Assembly (NCBI GenBank): GCA_036023115.1
Contig: JAYKKT010000076.1
Span: 1,674,001 to 1,738,000, forward strand
From: Brasenia schreberi
Lineage: Eukaryota > Streptophyta > Magnoliopsida > Nymphaeales > Cabombaceae
DNA: 64,000 nt
Direction: 5' to 3'
This document shows positions 9,880 to 20,967 of this stretch, piece after piece. A model generated the notes under the pieces. It had not been told where the DNA came from and ran no database searches. It worked only from the letters and a program-made list of their open reading frames with translations. Both the position numbers and the translations under genes were made by a program. Numbering within the stretch: position 1 is the first letter of the stretch; each line of letters starts with the position of its first letter.

Positions 9880-9967
9880 TAGTTGTATACATAGGCCTTA
9901 GACGCACGATAAGATCCACTCCAAGCCACGAAAGGGGCAAAGAGGCGGGGATTTTCGCGCGTCTACA

Positions 9968-12094
9968 GCAGTAATGCTCATCCTGGATAATTTCAAAAGC
10001 GAGTTAAAAACCCTTCTCTCGCTCCATGAGATTTCAACTTTCCATAAGTTGATCAAAAAGGCCTCCCTTTTCGAAACCAACTTGCGAAAAGGGACATACG
10101 ACCACTTATGGAAAGGAAGTGCCGTTCCAAAAACACGTTTGGAAAAGCCCATCGCATATGGGCTGCCCACAACGGACAAAGGGGCAAAGCCCCACAAAAT
10201 CGCCAATGTCCGGGTGGATCCAGGCATGGCGGGCACTTCTAAAAATTTTGAAAAAATAGAAAATAAGAGAGAACGCAATTTTTCAAAACCGATTGAAAAA
10301 CGGGAGTACACTCCACTGGGGCAACCCGTGTCGGAGGTCCTAGACCTCTTACTTGCCCAGGGCTTGATCGAACTCCCTGAAATCCCCGAAGGAGTCACGT
10401 CCAAAGGGGGGTATTTAAACCGATTTTGCAAGTATCATCGGCTCAAAGGCCATGATACCAAACGTTGCTTCTCTCTTTTAAATAAAATTGAGAACTTGAT
10501 AGCAGAAGGCCGGCTCCAGGTCACTGCGGAACCTGAGCCACCTCAAGCTATCTTCAAGGAACCCTTTTCCAAACACGCCAGTGGCAGTGGGAAAGGAAAG
10601 GAGGTATGTACCCTCACCATTTCCAAGGAACTAGCGCAAAAGCCCGAACCTGGTCGACCTGCTTGTGCGCCCATCCTTGTATTATACAAGAGGCCCGCCC
10701 AAGTCGTCATTCGGGGACCACCAAAAGTGGAAACCCCGGCAAAGCCAGTTTTTAAAATCCAAGGTTCTCCTCAGCTCATCCTTAGAGCCAAGTTTAGCGC
10801 GAACCCTAGGCTGGTCGTGGGGGAAGTCACTAGATCCGGGAGGATCTACCAACCCCCGCACCTTCAAGGTGCTCAAAAGGTGGTCAGTGTGCCTGGCCCC
10901 TCAAAAGCATGTATTCCTAGTGGTCAGCCAAAAGCAGATAAGGACAAAATCATCCTAAATCCTTATGATTTCGAAAACCACCTTTCAAAGATTCCTATTC
11001 ACATGTCTATCCTAGAGCTTATCAAAACCTCGCCTAGGCATAGACTTGTCTTAGAGAAAATTCTAGAAAGGGCCAAGGTTGATTCGAACATAAGTCTGGA
11101 ATCCTTGTCTGCCCAAGTGGCTTTATTAGGAGCAAAATCGCCCATCACCTTTTCGGAAGATGATGTAGATAGACCCTACGAAACCCATAACCAGGCCCTG
11201 CATATCGAGGTGGTTCTAAACAACCACTCTCTGGACAGGTGCCTAGTCGATGGTGGAGGAGGGCTCAACATCCTTCCACTTCATGTGGCGTACAAAATCG
11301 GAGTCACCTTGACTTCATTGAACCCAAGCCCCATCGTTATCACTGGATACGGTGGGAATGCGTCTAGGCCTTTAGGATCCATCGAACTCCCAATGGAAAC
11401 GGGAGGGATCGAACACACGGGGGTGTTCCATGTCTTGGACATCCACCCCCATTATAACCTATTGCTGGGAAGACCCTGGATACACAGTTTGTGCGCTGTG
11501 CCATCCACCTTCCACAAGTGTGTCAAGATCCCTTTTAGGGACCAGGTCGTAGTGATCCTAGGTGAGAGTCACCCACAGCTTCAGGGGATCATAAATTCCC
11601 CTTGTTTATCGAGCTCCCAGGCCCACGAGGCTAACCTGGGGCAAATTATGGTTGAGCCACCTCGGCTCGTGTTGAACAACCCTAGGAAGGTTGTATGTGT
11701 GAAGGGGCCGCCCAAAGCAGGCCCCCTCCCGACTCTAATCCTCCTAGGAAAACCCAAACGTTCCCTATTTCCAAAACCCCTGGACAAAAGGCCATACAAG
11801 CCTAATATGGACGATAGCATGTTCCAGGACCACGACTTGTATCCCATCTTTTCAAAAAACAAAAGGTCGTGGAACATGTTATTGAACATGGGCTACACGC
11901 CCTACAAAAGTCTAGGGGCACAAAACCAGGGTCTCCTAGAGCCCATCCTTCCTAGGGCCAACCCAAGCCGATATGGGATCGGCTATACTCCCCAAATACC
12001 GCCGGAGCCACCCCCTGTGACCACCTGGGTCAAGGGTGCCCCGGAGCCTGTCTTAGAAGAGACCTATGGTTTAGACCTCCTATTCCGAGCCTAA
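9968..12094 (+). CDS. gag-protease (ORF1) fragment of A2, cut by A1
   Basis: The reading frame runs from the A1 junction (GCA GTA ATG) to TAA and is the last ~708 codons of ORF1. It starts in the capsid part (ILDNFKSELKTLL), then has the C-x2-H-x4-H-x4-C zinc knuckle (about 10425-10466), the DGGGG protease loop (about 11247-11270), LLLGRPW (about 11460) and the G-patch-like tail (about 11868-11990). There is no stop or frameshift in the fragment. The A1 insertion removed the 5' third and the promoter, so it cannot be expressed from its own LTR. It differs from A1 and A3 by scattered substitutions, mostly transitions. Confidence 0.9.
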   Translation, partial: AVMLILDNFKSELKTLLSLHEISTFHKLIKKASLFETNLRKGTYDHLWKGSAVPKTRLEKPIAYGLPTTDKGAKPHKIANVRVDPGMAGTSKNFEKIENKRERNFSKPIEKREYTPLGQPVSEVLDLLLAQGLIELPEIPEGVTSKGGYLNRFCKYHRLKGHDTKRCFSLLNKIENLIAEGRLQVTAEPEPPQAIFKEPFSKHASGSGKGKEVCTLTISKELAQKPEPGRPACAPILVLYKRPAQVVIRGPPKVETPAKPVFKIQGSPQLILRAKFSANPRLVVGEVTRSGRIYQPPHLQGAQKVVSVPGPSKACIPSGQPKADKDKIILNPYDFENHLSKIPIHMSILELIKTSPRHRLVLEKILERAKVDSNISLESLSAQVALLGAKSPITFSEDDVDRPYETHNQALHIEVVLNNHSLDRCLVDGGGGLNILPLHVAYKIGVTLTSLNPSPIVITGYGGNASRPLGSIELPMETGGIEHTGVFHVLDIHPHYNLLLGRPWIHSLCAVPSTFHKCVKIPFRDQVVVILGESHPQLQGIINSPCLSSSQAHEANLGQIMVEPPRLVLNNPRKVVCVKGPPKAGPLPTLILLGKPKRSLFPKPLDKRPYKPNMDDSMFQDHDLYPIFSKNKRSWNMLLNMGYTPYKSLGAQNQGLLEPILPRANPSRYGIGYTPQIPPEPPPVTTWVKGAPEPVLEETYGLDLLFRA

Positions 12095-12215
12095 CCCGTA
12101 GTGTTTTCCCTTTGTAGGTATGACGGAAGATCCCTTTTTCTAAAAAAAAAAAATACCAAAAACATTTGAAAAACTTAAAATCGAAAAAATCGAAAAACAA
12201 GAAAAACCAAAAACA

Positions 12216-13781
12216 ATGGAAAAACAAAAACTCAAAAAAAATGTGCTTTGTATAGTTCCCAAAGTTCTTGTTTTACAAAAACCCAAAAAAATCGAAAATT
12301 TGGAAAATACCAAAAAGATTTTGTACATAGCTGCTCCTGGTACGACTTTGGCGAAAGAAAAGGATTTCGAAAGAAAGGTCGTCTGCATAGCCAGACCAAA
12401 AATTTCGAAATCACTTGAAAATCCAAGTACAAAACCAGGTTGTTTTGAAAACCACGCATCAAGTTCCCTCGGGCCTATAGCCCACGAGAATGATCAAAGC
12501 CCAGAAGTGGATCCCCTTGAGGAAGATCCCACTTCTGAGCTCCCAGAATTTCATAGGATTCTCGATTTTGAAAGACCTTCCCAATCAGTAGGAGGAGATT
12601 TCGTAGAGGTGAACCTAGGGGATGATTCCAATCCCAAAACCATCAAAATAGGCGCATGCTTGCATGAAACTGAAAAGTTAGCATTCATTGCATTTCTACG
12701 AACCTATTTAGATGTGTTTGCATGGACGTATGAAGACATGCCGGGCATAGATCCCAGCATAGTCGAGCATCGTCTTCCCTTAGATGCAGGTGTAAAACCC
12801 ATAAAGCAGAAGCTTAGGAAAATACACCCGAATGTACACACGCAAGTCAAAGAGGGTTTAGAAGATCTGCTAAAAGCCGGATTTATAAAACCCATTGCGT
12901 ATTCTGATTGGTTGTCAAATATCGTTGTAGTTCGAAAAACCAATGGGAAAATTCGAATATGCATCGATTTCAGAAACCTGAATAAAGCCACTCCAAAGGA
13001 TAATTATCCTTTACCAAACATAGATTTGATAGTCGATAGTACTGCAAATCATGAAATGTTTTCATTCATGGATGGCTATTCAGGCTATAATCAAATCAAA
13101 CTAAGCCCACGAGATCAAGGTAAGACCGCCTTCACAACCCCATGGGGCACGTACTGCTATACAGTCATGCCCTTTGGTTTGAAAAATGCCGGCGCAACAT
13201 ACCAACGAGCCATGAACACGATCTTCCATGATCAAATTCACGAGCTTGTAGAAGTGTATGTAGACGATCTCTTGGCAAAATCCAAAACCCGATGCACCCA
13301 TATCGAATGTTTACAAAAGATTTTCGAAAGGCTTAGGCTTTACAAAGTAAAGCTAAACCCTCAAAAATGTGTGTTCGGGGTAGAATCAGGGAAGCTTCTA
13401 GGCTTTATGGTGAGCCAAAGGGGAATAGAAGTCGACCCCTCTAAGTGTCGAGCCATCATAGACATGGCTCCACCCTCCAATCTCACCCAAGTCCGTAGCC
13501 TTCAGGGTCGATTACAATGTGTGCGCCGATTCATATCGAATCTGGCAACTAGATGCGAACCCTTCAACAAACTGTTGAGGAAGGGTACGAAATTCTTATG
13601 GGATGACGAATGCCAAAAGTCCTTCGAGAGACTAAAGGCGTACTTGGTTAATCCCCCCGTTTTGAATCCTCCAAAACAAGGAAAACCACTTTTATTATAC
13701 ATCTCCGTGCATGTAAACGCTTTAGGAGCCCTGTTGGCTCAATACGAGGATGACACCTATAAGGAGTATGCCATTTACTAT
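12216..13781 (+). pseudogene. pol of A2, segment 1 (N-terminus, RT, start of RNase H 1)
   Basis: 522 codons from ATG to the insertion point of the B LTR. It contains the lysine-rich leader, the RT domain with FMDGYSGYNQ and YVDD (about 13257-13268), and the start of the first RNase H ending AIYY. Translation would run into the LTR and stop at 13865. The codons are open and match A3 and A4 closely. The gene is broken only by later insertions at this point. Confidence 0.93.
13777..13781 (+). repeat. TSD ACTAT, left copy (solo B LTR)
   Basis: Duplicated at 17115-17119; the duplication is A2 pol sequence. Confidence 0.95.
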
Positions 13782-14130
13782 TGTAAACACCCCAAATCTT
13801 CTATTTTTCAAAAACTCTCAAAACACCAAAAAGCTCGTTTGAGCCAAAACGACGACCTGTTTTGAAATGTGAAAACAGGTACAAAAGGCAAAAGAAGACC
13901 CTAGGCCCGAAGAGGATTCAAGCCCAGAGCTTCAGAAGCCACTCCCTGATAAAAAAACAAAAGAAAGCAGAGCCCATTTGATGAAAAGCTCAACGGAGTC
14001 CAGAACGGCGAAACGGAGTCCGAACGACAAAGTTGGGGAAAACCCAGCACCAGACGGAGCGCTGATGAAGCCAGTGCCCGCACAGATCGTTCGCCTCAAG
14101 AAGCCAAGAAGGACTGTCCGAAGAAATTTT

Positions 14131-14167
14131 GATTTGGATCTGGACCATATATATCCAGATCCAAATC
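14131..14167 (+). repeat. perfect 14-bp inverted repeat in B U3
   Basis: GATTTGGATCTGGA (14131-14144) and its exact reverse complement (14154-14167) flank a 9-nt loop CCATATATA. It is followed (about 14175-14420) by irregular repeats of CCAAATAGTGTTTGGAT, themselves short inverted repeats. Confidence 0.85.
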
Positions 14168-14440
14168 CATGTAATGAATAGTGTTTGGATTTGGGCCAAT
14201 CCAAATAGTGTTTGGGTCGATCCAAATAGTGTTTGGATTTGGATTGGATCCAAATAGTGTTTGGATTGGATCGGATCTGGATCAAAATATCCAGATCCGT
14301 ATCCATAAAAATATTGGGTTTGGTTCGGATACAGATCTCAAAATATCCGAGATCCAATATCCAGATCCAAATAGTGTTTGGATTTGGGTATGGATCCAAA
14401 CCCCAAACCCAAACCCAAATCCAAGACCCACCTCAAATCT

Positions 14441-14450
14441 CTATAAATAG
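14441..14450 (+). promoter_or_regulatory. TATA box of the B LTR
   Basis: CTATAAATAG is a full plant TATA consensus. The aligned place in family A is CATAAATGG, which is weaker. Confidence 0.65.
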
Positions 14451-14967
14451 AGGTGAGGGGGTCCATGTAAAGGGTTCATGCAAATGCTTGGGAGGAGAGA
14501 GAGGGAGTGATAAACCTAGCCATGTGGGCTCATGAGTGAAGTGGGCTTGAGCCATGTTGGCCAAGGCTAGATCAAAGGGGGCTGCACCAACTCGAGCCTA
14601 GCTGCACCAAGAGGTGGACCGCGGGCGTGGAAGTGGGCTGGACCGATTGGAGGTGGCTGGACCTAGTGGGCTGCACCTAAGGTAAGCCTCAAACTAAACC
14701 TACCCCTTCTCTCTACCCTTCTAAACCTAACCCATATGAACCCACCTACACCTAACTAAACCTAAACCACCACAAATAAGCCCAGCCAAGTGCTGGCCGA
14801 ACTCCCCAAAACCCCTTCCCCAACCAACCTGCAACCTGGCTGAACCTATCTATCACCGCCTCAACCAAACCCCGCCTTGACCCAACTCCACCTGCACCTT
14901 ACCTGCCCCGACTAACCTACCACCACCTAAAAACCGCCACCATCCCTCGCCCCAAACCAAACCTAAT

Positions 14968-15372
14968 GGCCTGCTCCTTGGCAGGCCATTCTCTTTAGTA
15001 AACCCACGGCCTGCTGGTGCAGGCCGTGCCTCATCAAAGCCTAGCCAAGGCCTGCCACTCGGCAGGCCCTCTACCTACAAGCCCACGGCCTGCTAGTGCA
15101 GGCCGGGCTTCCCCTCCTTTACCAAGGGCAGGGCCTGCCACTCGGCAGGCCACCTCTCCCTAGAAACCCCACGGCCTGCTAGTGCAGGCCGGGCTTCCCC
15201 TCCTTTACCAAGGGCAGGGCCTGCCACTCGGCAGGCCACCTCTCCCTAGAAACCCCCACGGCCTGCTAGTGCAGGCCGTATCCCTTCCTTCACCCCCAAG
15301 CCCACGGCCTGCTGGTGCAGGCCGTGCATCATCCACATCACTAAAGCCCCGGCCTGCCACAAGGCAGGCCGT
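14968..15372 (+). repeat. array of ten alternating GC-rich hairpins
   Basis: Ten stem-loops with GGCCTGC/GCAGGCC stems at about 40-45 nt spacing. Two types alternate through most of the array: CACGGCCTGCTGGTGCAGGC-type (loop TGGT or TAGT, up to 10-bp arms, e.g. 15006-15029) and GGCCTGCCACTCGGCAGGCC-type (loop CACTCG-like). The pair forms an ~86-bp direct repeat (15085, 15171, 15258). If transcription starts at the TATA near 14441, the array lies in the RNA leader. Confidence 0.85.
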
Positions 15373-15838
15373 TTCCTTGAACCCACCTACCTCTAGCCAT
15401 GACTCCACCCAGCCAGGCCGAGCCCTAGCTCAGCCCTGGTCGACCTGCCTTGGCCTTGATTGACTGAACCTGACCTAGTTAGGGTTTCTCCTAAAACATA
15501 ACTCGAACCACCTTGGCTCGAGTCATCCTAAGGCACCCCCTTGCAAGGTAAAACCCCGGGCTGCACCAAGACAGCCCGAGTTGCCCCAAGCTCCCCTAGC
15601 ACCCAACTCGAGTCATCCCAAACCAGGCCCATACAAAGCCCAAAACCAGGCCCATACAAAGCCTACTCAAACACCTCTCCCAAGTCCTCAAAGGTTCTCA
15701 AACACCTCCAAGCTAGCCGGTTCCACTTCCATGTGATCCGGGCTCCACACGCAAGGCGTACGCGTCCTAGACACACCCCACATAGCGGGCTAGGTGAGTT
15801 GTAAGTCCTTACATTTGGTGTTTTATTAAATTTTGATA

Positions 15839-15872
15839 CGGGGTTGTAGTAAAGGAGCTTCGTCTCCCCCCG
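15839..15872 (+). other. B copy of the LTR GGAG/CTCC stem-loop
   Basis: CGGGG, a changed bulge (TTGTAGTAAA), GGAG, loop CTTCGT, CTCC, CCCCG. The stems equal those of families A and Z, while bulge and loop differ. Confidence 0.6.
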
Positions 15873-17010
15873 ATTGTAATAACGTGGTTTGACACACCCA
15901 CACACATGTGCACTTGAGCCTTTCCGCTCTTAGTCGTACACTTTTTGCACACACACGGGCCTAACAAGCCCTTAATATATAGTTATATTTATATATTTTA
16001 AGTCAAGGGGGTTTTTAATTAAGTCGTGTGTGTTGTCTTTCCATTTTCCACACGCACACACATTGAGCCTTCGCTCTTACTCCCAAGACCTTAGTAAAGG
16101 CCTTATTGCAGTTATATTTGGGTTTCATTTATGTCGTGTGCGTAGTACTTCAATTCTACACTCACACACATTGAGCTTTCGCTCTTACTCCCAAGACCTT
16201 AGTCAAGGCATACTGCAATTTATATTTGGGTTTCATTTCATGTCGTGTGTGTAAGTCTTTCAATTCAAGCACGCACACACATTGAGCCTTCGCTCTTATT
16301 TACAAGACCCAAGTAAGGGCCCCTACATATACTCTATATAAAGTATTTCTTTCGGCTACGTCTTTAAGATTCGGGTTTTAAGGTTCAAGTCGTGTGCGTT
16401 GTCTTTCAATATATACACGACACACACTTACACAATTGAGCCTTTCCGCTCTTAAGATATAGCCATATTTCCCCTTCCGCTATTTACTTTACAAGTCATT
16501 TCCCTTCGGCAATTTCCCTTCGGCATTGTCTTTTAAATTCGGGTTTTCCCTTTGGAGTAGCGTGAGTTTGCATTGCATCTACGCCATACCACGAGGTAGG
16601 ACGCATATTGCATCGAAGCAAGCCCCGTACTCCCGCTCAAATTCGCCCCATGTAGTGGAGTGTTCATAACACACACCTAGGTGGCCCATAAAGGGATAAA
16701 AAGAAAGACTTAGGCACGTGCAAATCCACGTGATCTAAAATCTGAGAATCGTACAAACCCGAATCAAATCGCGCAAGACTTAGGGTCGTCCAACCCTTAC
16801 AAAGTCAAAATCGCCCAAATGCATGGTTTTCAAAAAGGTTTTAAAACACTTCTTCATTCAAAATATATTTTGAGTTAAACTTGTTTCAAAACGAAGTCTC
16901 TAAGCGTACAGACTGACCCTTGCGCATCGGTGCAAGAAGGTCTGCGACGTAAAAATCCCGCTTGCCTACAATCGCCTTTCAAAAGTCAGATTGTTTTCAA
17001 AACATACTTT

Positions 17011-17040
17011 GCTAGTTAAAGTAAACTAGCTGGCACGCCC
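17011..17040 (+). other. B copy of the U5 hairpin plus PBS-like decamer
   Basis: GCTAGTT-AAAGTA-AACTAGC then TGGCACGCCC. Relative to family A, a C-G pair in the stem is replaced by T-A. Confidence 0.7.
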
Positions 17041-17114
17041 ATAAAGCGAAGTAGATTGCGAAAAGGTTCACTTCAGGCCTAAGAACCCGCAAGTGAAAAT
17101 TTTCGTTGTCTACA

Positions 17115-17635
17115 ACTATATTTCGAAAACTCTCTTGGCTTATGAACGAAATTATCAAGCCATGGAGAAGACGTGCTTGGCCCTAGTTTGGGCCTGCCAG
17201 AAATTTAGACACTATTTCCTAGATCATGAGATCTGGATAGTGTCCAAGCTTGATCCAATCAAGCACTTGTTCGAAAAACCCATTCTCACGGGTAGATTGG
17301 GCAAATGGCAACTCCTTCTAATGGAGTATGATTTGAAATACCATCACCAGATCTCCATTAAGGGGCAAGCCCTAGCAGATTACATGGCTGAATTCCCCTT
17401 GGAGGACGCATATCCCACTCTTGTCGAAATGCCTGATGAAGGCATATTGCAAAACCATTTTCAAAACCACATTTTGGCGAATTCTTTCGAAAACCAAGTG
17501 TGGAAGATGCACTTCGACGGGGCACGAAACCAACGAGGGGCTGGTGCCGGGATCATCCTAATCTCCCCTGAAAAGGGCGAGATTCCCATAGCAGTCCGCT
17601 TAGACTTCGAATGTTCCAACAACGTAGCTGAGTAT
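17115..17635 (+). pseudogene. pol of A2, segment 2 (RNase H 1 to aRNase H)
   Basis: The first 5 nt are the right ACTAT TSD copy. The segment continues ISKTLLAYERNYQ through the rest of the first RNase H and into the archaeal-type RNase H (WKMHFDGARNQRGAG, about 17503-17550), ending at AEY where A3 is inserted. It is open throughout (172 codons after the TSD). It shows a few substitutions against A3 and A4, such as DYMAEF for DYVADF. Confidence 0.92.
17631..17635 (+). repeat. TSD AGTAT, left copy (A3)
   Basis: Duplicated at 32008-32012. Confidence 0.95.
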
Positions 17636-20600
17636 TGTAAACACCCCGAAATCCCACGAATTTCTTAAACGAATCTGGTTTTATACAAGCAGCCCCAAAG
17701 GGCCATTTTGAGTTTGGAAACCCAGGAGCCTTCCAAACAACCCTGTATATATGTTTTAAACTTTATCTTTCAAAAACATATAATATAGCTTTTGAAAACC
17801 CTTTTAAAACATGTTTTGAAACCCCGAAGTAGCTTGGCCTGATCAAGACAGGACCAGGAGAGCCAAGAAGAGCCCGGAACCGGAGCACCTGTCGAGCCCG
17901 GCGCAGCAACTCTTGCATCTGATTCACACCCCAGGATCTCGAACGTCCAAGACCCTGTTCTTACCAAAATATCATTTGAAGTCATCTCCGGAAGGCAGAA
18001 ACGGAGGCGGACGACCATGTTGGCGAAGACCCAACGCAGACGGAGTACTGATGCTGTCAGGCCCCGCACGAATCGTCCGTTTCGAACCCAGCTCGAAGGA
18101 GTCAGAGTTCAGTTTGGATTGAATCTAGACCATATATATCCAGATCCCAATCCAAACCCATATGTGGACTTGGATTTGGATTTGGATCCAGAGATCCAAT
18201 CCAATATCCATATCCATGGCCCACATCACCTTCTCATAAATGGAGGTGGGGCCCACTTGAAATTCACGTGGGATATTGGGCATGAGAGAGAGTGGGGGTG
18301 ATAAATATCAAGAGTGTTGTATTAAGCTTGACTTGTGTGTCAAGTTTGGGTTTAATCTTGTGGTTTAGCCTAATTAAGTGGGTTTAAGCTTGTAATTAGC
18401 TAAAACCTAACCTAGGGCTGCACCAACATGGGGTGATCAAGGTCTATGGGCCATGCTAAGGGAGCTCCTTCACCTAAACCTAACCCAAAATGCCTAAACC
18501 TAGCCTAAACCCCTAATCCACCCCTAATCTGAACCTAATCACCTAACCCACTTCCCTAATCCCGGCCTAATCCCGACCTAATCACCTAACCCACTCCCCT
18601 AATCCTTCCCTAAACCTAGATTAATTTCCCTAATCCTAGCCTAAACCTAGCCTAAACCACCTAACCTAGCTCACTAAACCTCACCCTAAAACCCAACCAC
18701 CTAACCTAGCCCTAAACCACCCTTAGCCCACGATTTTCCCAAACACCTAGTTTTAAAATCTGGCCCAATCCCATCCAGCCCACCTTATCTACATACTACC
18801 CTACCTAAACCACCTAACCACTACCCACAACCCAGCCCTAACCGACCTACCCATCCCCTATTTAAACCCCCCCCATTGTGGGCGGGTTTTCCAAGTGGGA
18901 ACGACTTTCCACTCCCAGCCGGGCCCTCTTCCTCTCCCATCTCTCACCCGTCTTCCCAGCAGTTCCAGCCCCACCAGCCGCCACCTGCTCCGCCACTCTC
19001 CCTCTTCCATCCACCATCACTGCCCCACCAGCCGGACGCCACCACCTCACTCAGCCGGGCCCTCTCCTTCTCCCATCTTCCACCAGCCGACAGCCACCTT
19101 TGCCGCCACTCCTTCCCATTCGGTAAGTCCCCCTAACTCCCTCAAAACCACTCTCTACCACCTCTCCACTCTTAGCCACCCATCTTCCCCTTAGCTCAGC
19201 CTCTTTGCCGCCACCACCTAAGCCTAGCCGAACCTAGGATAACCCAAGTGGCTGGCCACTACTCAGCCACCACCTCCCATTCGGCCGACCTCCCCCTAGG
19301 CGTCCTCTTTGGCCTTCCCACTAGCTCACCTTTTAGGTCCAGTTTCCCTAAGTCCCTAACTTACCTAGTGACCCTAAGACCCACTTAGTCAGCCACTCTA
19401 AACTCCCTACTTGGAGGCGCCGCCCACTTGCCACCGGTCCCCTTCGAGGCGTCCATCCCGCGCCCCATTTGCAGCCGGCCAGCACTCTTGGTCACACACC
19501 TTCGCGGAGCTCCCATTTGCAGCCCAAAGCCAAGGCCACGCTCAAGCAAGACCACTACGGACCAGCTACTTGTAAGTTTCTAAACTCGGTCTTTAGTCAT
19601 ACGCTTGCTTGAAATTCAATTTGATACGGGGTTGTAATAACGGAGCATAGTCTCCCCCCGCTTGTAATAACGTGGCTTGGCACAACCACACACGTGCACT
19701 CTCTTAGTCGTGCACGATTTTGAACACACACGGGCCTAATCAGCCCCTAATATATAAGTGTACGTATATATTTCATTTCCGAAGGGTTTTGTTTAAGTTG
19801 GGTGTGTTGTCTTTCAATTTAAACACTCTCACACACATTGAGCTTTCGCTCTTATTTGAAAGACCCAAGTAAGGGCCGACCTATACTATTTGGGTTTCAT
19901 TTCATGTCGTGTGAGTAAGTCTTTCAATTTAAACACTCTCACACACATTGAGCTTTCGCTCTTACTCCCAAGACCTTAGTAAAGGCCTTATTGCAGTTAT
20001 ATTTGGGTTTCATTTATGTCGTGTGTGTAGTACTTCAATTCAAGCACTCTCACACACATTGAGCCTTCGCTCTTACTCCCAAGACCTTAGTCAAGGCCAT
20101 ACTGCAATTTATATTTGGGTTTAATTTCATGTCGTGTGTGTAAGTCTTTCAATTCAAACACGCACCCACATTGAGCCTTCGCTCTTATTTGCAAGACCCG
20201 AGTAAGGGCTCATATACATAAGATATATACATATCTCCCTTCGGTTATTTCCCTTCGGTTATTTCCCTTCGGTTATTTCCCTTCGGTTATTTCCCTTCTG
20301 TTATTTCCCTTCAGCATTGTCTTTACATTTCGGGTTTTCCCTTTGGAGTAGCGTGAGTTTGCATTGCATCTACGCCATACCACGAGGTAGGACGCATATT
20401 GCATCGAAGCAACCCCCGCTCGAATTCGCCCATGTAGTGGAGTGTTCATAACACACAAACTAGGCGACCCAAAAAGGGATAAAAGAAAAGACTTAGGCAC
20501 GTGCAAATCCACGTGATCTAAAACATGCAATCGCATCTTAAAGACCCGAAATAGACACCTCGAACCGTTTCGTAGACTTTCTCCCTAAAACTCGATTTTT

Positions 20601-20827
20601 GCAAAAGCGTACAGACTGACCCTTGCGCATCGGTGCAAGAAAGTCTGCGACGACAAGAGCTCACTTGCTCACAGTCGCCACGTTTAGAAGTCAGTATTGA
20701 TATATCTTCGCTAGCTTAAGTAAGCTAGCTGGCACGCCCTGTTTGTATACATAGGCCTTAGACGCACGATAAGATCCACTCCAAGCCACGAAAGGGGCGA
20801 AGAGGCGGGGATTTTCGCGCGTCTACA
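17636..20827 (+). repeat. 5' LTR of A3
   Basis: 3192 bp. Candidate TATA at 18859-18866, GTAAGT at 19123 and 19572, four ~110-bp repeat units (about 19809-20200), palindrome 20710-20729 and PBS-like decamer 20730-20739. It differs in its mid-leader from the LTRs of A1, A2 and A4, so it is a subfamily variant. Confidence 0.95.
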
Positions 20828-20832
20828 GAGAT

Positions 20833-20850
20833 TGGCACGCCCGGTGGGAC
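20833..20850 (+). promoter_or_regulatory. primer binding site (A3)
   Basis: TGGCACGCCCGGTGGGAC, 5 nt after the LTR end (spacer GAGAT). It begins TGG, complementary to a tRNA 3' CCA. The tRNA is not identified with certainty; the implied discriminator base is G. The identical 18-mer occurs in Z (59356-59373). Confidence 0.9.
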
Positions 20851-20967
20851 GTGAGCCTTTTCAAAAATCGAGTTTACTTGTAGGAGTCTTGCGAAAATTT
20901 TATAAAGGTGTCGTTTTAACTTGTTTTCCTTGTTTTTCACTTGAAATTTTGAAAAAACTTGAAAAGC

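Larger units (their letters stand above)
1..9967 (+). mobile_element. A1: Tat-lineage Ty3/gypsy element, 5' end outside window
   Basis: Internal region from mid-gag (1) to 6670, then a complete 3' LTR (6671-9967). The sequence after the LTR (9968) is the middle of another copy's gag gene, in frame, so A1 is inserted in the gag of A2. The right TSD copy should be GCAGT (9968-9972); the left copy and 5' LTR are beyond the window edge. Pol is broken by a stop and a frameshift, so A1 is not autonomous. Confidence 0.93.
6671..9967 (+). repeat. 3' LTR of A1 (family A, 3297 bp)
   Basis: Starts TGTAAACACC right after the polypurine tract and ends GTCTACA. Order of landmarks: U3 inverted repeat (7152-7189), TCP/G-box-like sites (7275-7300), a CCTAA-rich tract (about 7480-7870), TATTTAAA (7887-7894), a pyrimidine-rich stretch, GTAAGT at 8150 and 8600, a GGAG/CTCC hairpin (8655-8688), five units of a ~110-bp repeat (about 8838-9345), a 14-bp repeat (9374-9450), and U5 hairpins ending in a primer-binding-site-like decamer (9870-9879). 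Small proline-rich frames inside are compositional. Confidence 0.95.
13782..17114 (+). mobile_element. solo LTR, family B (3333 bp)
   Basis: Begins TGTAAACACC and ends GTCTACA, flanked by ACTAT on both sides, with no internal region, so it is a product of LTR-LTR recombination. Its 5' half is unlike family A except for the ends and a U3 hairpin. It has a consensus TATA, an array of GGCCTGC/GCAGGCC hairpins (14968-15372), the GGAG/CTCC hairpin and the ~110-bp repeats. Up to about 16740 the right part follows family A; after that it follows Z. Confidence 0.93.

Noticed and set aside
14181..14535. Reading frames made of FGFG/IQIVFG-like repeats in the B LTR
   Set aside because: They are translations of the CCAAATAGTGTTTGGAT repeats and have no independent support.
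14968..15372. CRISPR-like array in the B LTR
   Set aside because: The units are hairpins with variable short loops and repeat-derived spacers inside a plant LTR; there are no cas genes and no constant repeat with unique spacers.
20833..20850. Naming the primer tRNA
   Set aside because: The 18-mer implies a tRNA ending in G plus CCA, as in some arginine tRNAs, but I could not verify it without a tRNA set from the host.
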